A DNA stretch of 6,595 bases from Candidatus Nitrotoga sp. CP45 (lineage in GTDB: Bacteria; Bacteroidota; Bacteroidia; Flavobacteriales; Flavobacteriaceae): assembly GCA_943329165.2 (NCBI GenBank), contig CALQCV020000113.1:1-6595 (forward strand), given 5' to 3'. Each line of letters opens with the position of its first letter. Within the stretch, counting starts at the first letter, position 1. A program made the position numbers and the translations under genes. Shown here piece after piece: positions 4,523 to 6,595 of the stretch. The notes under the pieces were generated by a model. That model saw nothing but the letters and a program-made list of their open reading frames with translations. It ran no database searches and had not been told where the DNA came from.

Positions 4523-6595
4523 TTACTTTTTTATTTTTTTGGGAGCTACGATTTTTAACTCTTTAATCAAATTATCAGCTCCAGCAAATTTATCAATGAT
4601 GAACAAAACGTAACGAATGTCAACCATTATATTTCTACAAATTTCAGGAGAATAATAAATATCGCTCATTGTTCCTTCCCAAACTCTATCAAAATTCAAT
4701 CCAATTAAATTTCCTCTGGCATCTAAAGCTGGACTTCCCGAGTTTCCGCCAGTGGTATGATTTGTAGCGATAAAGTCTAATGGCATTTTACCATTTACAC
4801 CATAAACACCATAATCTTTTGCATTAAATAAATCAATCAGCTTCTTTGGAACATCAAATTCGTAATCACCTGGAATATATTTTTCAATAACCCCATCCAA
4901 ATAAGAGAAAGGCTCATAAAAAACGGCATCATTTGGTTGATATCCTTTAATTTTTCCATAAGTAACACGAAGTGTGCTATTAGCATCAGGGAATATTCTA
5001 TTATTAGGAAATAATTCTAAAACAGCTTTCATGTAGGTTCTTTGTGTAGCAATATTTTTTAAATTAAGTTCATCATATTTCGGCAATACATTTTTTGTGT
5101 AAGCCTCGGCCATTGCTTTTAAAATTTGATATCCTTTGTCTGCATTTATCTTTTCTATTACGGTTTTGGAGTCGCCTTCTAATAAACTTCTAAAATCTTC
5201 TAATTTTGTTAATTTGGTATTAGTGTAAATATCATTTGTCAATTCAGACGCATTCAGGTTATTTAATTCATTTGGTAAAAATTGGCTTGGTAATCTTTTA
5301 GCATAAATAGCAATTAACTGTTCAAACACATTTTTATCAACCATGGCGTTATAATCTTTATAGAAATCGACAATTCCATTCGATAAATTGTTTTTTCTAT
5401 CTGTAAACGCTTGTTCGCCTTTCGTTTTTAAAATTTGTTCTAATTGATATAAACGATAGCTGTTTTGAAGTAATTCAGAATTACGTAATACTACTTCGGA
5501 AAATAAATCTCTCGCTAAGGAAAAGTCTCTTATTTCGCTATAATTTTTATCAAAATCACTAATTATGTTTCCATATTCTCCTTGCTTTCCGGCTTTTATA
5601 ACTTTTTCTTGAAAGGACGCTTCAAATTTTTGTTTTACACTAATTGCATTAGACTTTTTCAAACCTTTGGTTTCTCCTATCCATTTTTTCCAATAATTAG
5701 CCACAGCAGCATATTTTGAAGCATATTGGATTTTTATAGCATTGTCTTTTCTCATAAATCCATCTTGCACTTTCAAGGCAGCATCTCGTACTTCAATTTT
5801 AACTGGATTTAATGTATTTACAATTTGATCAACTGCAATTGCAGGTAGATATTCTTGAGTTCTTCCCGGATATCCCATAACCATAGTAAAATCATTTTCT
5901 TTAACTCCATTTATAGAAATAGGGAAAAAGTGTTTTGGTTTATAAGGCACGTTGTCTTTTGAATATTCTGCAGGGCGATTATTTTTGTCTGCATAAATTC
6001 TAAACAATGAAAAATCACCGGTATGTCTTGGCCAAACCCAATTATCTGTATCAGAGCCAAATTTGCCAATTGCACTTGGTGGTGCACCTACAAGTCGAAC
6101 ATCTTTATAGTTTTCAATTACAAAAAGAAGGTATTGATTTCCATCATAAAATGTTCGTATGTTGTTTTCTTGCCAAGCTTCTTTTGGCAAAGTTTTGTTT
6201 AAAAAACTTATATTCTCTTGAATTTTTTTCTGTTTTTCAGCTTCAGTAGCCAAAGTTCCTGTTCCTTCTAAAACTTTTGTAGTAACATCTTCAATTCGGA
6301 TGACGAAAGTAACATACAAGTCTTTGTTGGGCAACTCTTCTTCCATTTTATAGGCCCAAAAACCATTGGTTAAATAATCGTTTTCTACTGTTGAATGACT
6401 TTGAATATTGTCAAAGCCACAGTGATGATTAGTTAAAATAAGTCCTTTGTCTGAAATAACTTCTGCAGTACAGCCGCCATCAAATTGAGGAACCGCATCT
6501 TTTAAACTAGATTTGTTAACCGAATAAATATCTTCGGCAGAAATCTTCATGCCTAATTTTTTCATTTCGCTTTCGTTCATTCCTTTTAACAAAGA
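4523..6595 (-). CDS. S46 family dipeptidyl-peptidase, DPP11-like, N-terminus missing (runs off right edge)
   Basis: S46 serine exopeptidases remove dipeptides from peptide N-termini in the periplasm of Bacteroidota. The frame is open to the last base, and family comparison indicates that the signal peptide and the first mature residues lie outside the window. Residues here are counted from the codon at 6592, giving 689. The trypsin-like halves and triad are visible: His57 in TNHHCGF, Asp193 in HTGDFSLFR, and Ser618 in GGNSGSP. Cys41 and Cys58 could form the disulphide flanking the histidine. A long helical insertion (about 270-530) sits between Asp and Ser, as in this family. Arg636 lies 18 residues after the catalytic Ser in GLNFDR. 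That is the spacing of Ser655 to Arg673 in Porphyromonas DPP11, whose Arg selects Asp/Glu at P1, while DPP7 has Gly. The enzyme is therefore predicted to be acidic-residue specific. The C-terminus ends in a Lys-rich tail with no type IX sorting domain. No terminator is visible after its stop. Confidence 0.95.
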   Translation of the reverse strand, partial: SLLKGMNESEMKKLGMKISAEDIYSVNKSSLKDAVPQFDGGCTAEVISDKGLILTNHHCGFDNIQSHSTVENDYLTNGFWAYKMEEELPNKDLYVTFVIRIEDVTTKVLEGTGTLATEAEKQKKIQENISFLNKTLPKEAWQENNIRTFYDGNQYLLFVIENYKDVRLVGAPPSAIGKFGSDTDNWVWPRHTGDFSLFRIYADKNNRPAEYSKDNVPYKPKHFFPISINGVKENDFTMVMGYPGRTQEYLPAIAVDQIVNTLNPVKIEVRDAALKVQDGFMRKDNAIKIQYASKYAAVANYWKKWIGETKGLKKSNAISVKQKFEASFQEKVIKAGKQGEYGNIISDFDKNYSEIRDFSLARDLFSEVVLRNSELLQNSYRLYQLEQILKTKGEQAFTDRKNNLSNGIVDFYKDYNAMVDKNVFEQLIAIYAKRLPSQFLPNELNNLNASELTNDIYTNTKLTKLEDFRSLLEGDSKTVIEKINADKGYQILKAMAEAYTKNVLPKYDELNLKNIATQRTYMKAVLELFPNNRIFPDANSTLRVTYGKIKGYQPNDAVFYEPFSYLDGVIEKYIPGDYEFDVPKKLIDLFNAKDYGVYGVNGKMPLDFIATNHTTGGNSGSPALDARGNLIGLNFDRVWEGTMSDIYYSPEICRNIMVDIRYVLFIIDKFAGADNLIKELKIVAPKKIKK

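Noticed and set aside
6007..6249. Plus-strand open frame of 80 codons
   Set aside because: Antisense to the S46 peptidase region carrying the catalytic Asp; a shadow frame.

Overview
The window looks like an ordinary chromosomal segment of a low-GC Bacteroidota, most likely Flavobacteriaceae and close to Flavobacterium. The evidence is the AT-rich intergenic DNA, the Bacteroidota-type -7 boxes (TAnnTTTG) before several genes, the absence of Shine-Dalgarno sequences, the typical flavobacterial protein families (DUF1573, S46 dipeptidyl-peptidase, small Ala/Thr-rich lipoprotein) and a MutS that reads as flavobacterial.

Layout. From 1 to 922 two genes lie on the minus strand: the 5' part of a TrmH/SpoU-family RNA methyltransferase running off the left edge, and a secreted DUF1573 protein ending in its own intrinsic terminator. 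From 1075 to 3711 the mismatch-repair ATPase gene mutS lies divergently on the plus strand and probably starts at TTG. From 3777 to 4064 there is a compact plus-strand tRNA unit: a near-ideal Bacteroidota promoter, a leader hairpin, tRNA-Gly(GCC), tRNA-Leu(UAA) and a strong terminator. From 4099 to 4499 there is a minus-strand unit encoding a 68-residue low-complexity lipoprotein, with a terminator facing the tRNA terminator and two candidate promoters, one resembling a sigma-54 (-24/-12) element. From 4523 to the right edge there is a minus-strand S46 family dipeptidyl-peptidase lacking its N-terminus and signal peptide. It carries the Arg associated with Asp/Glu-specific DPP11-type enzymes.

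The genes appear to be independent transcription units rather than a pathway: DNA repair, RNA modification, translation (tRNAs) and cell-envelope or periplasmic functions. I see no mobile element, CRISPR array, phage gene or obvious new multigene system. The points most worth a second look are regulatory: the sigma-54-like site before the tiny lipoprotein, the hairpin at the predicted 5' end of the tRNA transcript, and the tight terminator-promoter junction at 385-425. No gene-free stretch exceeds about 160 bases.
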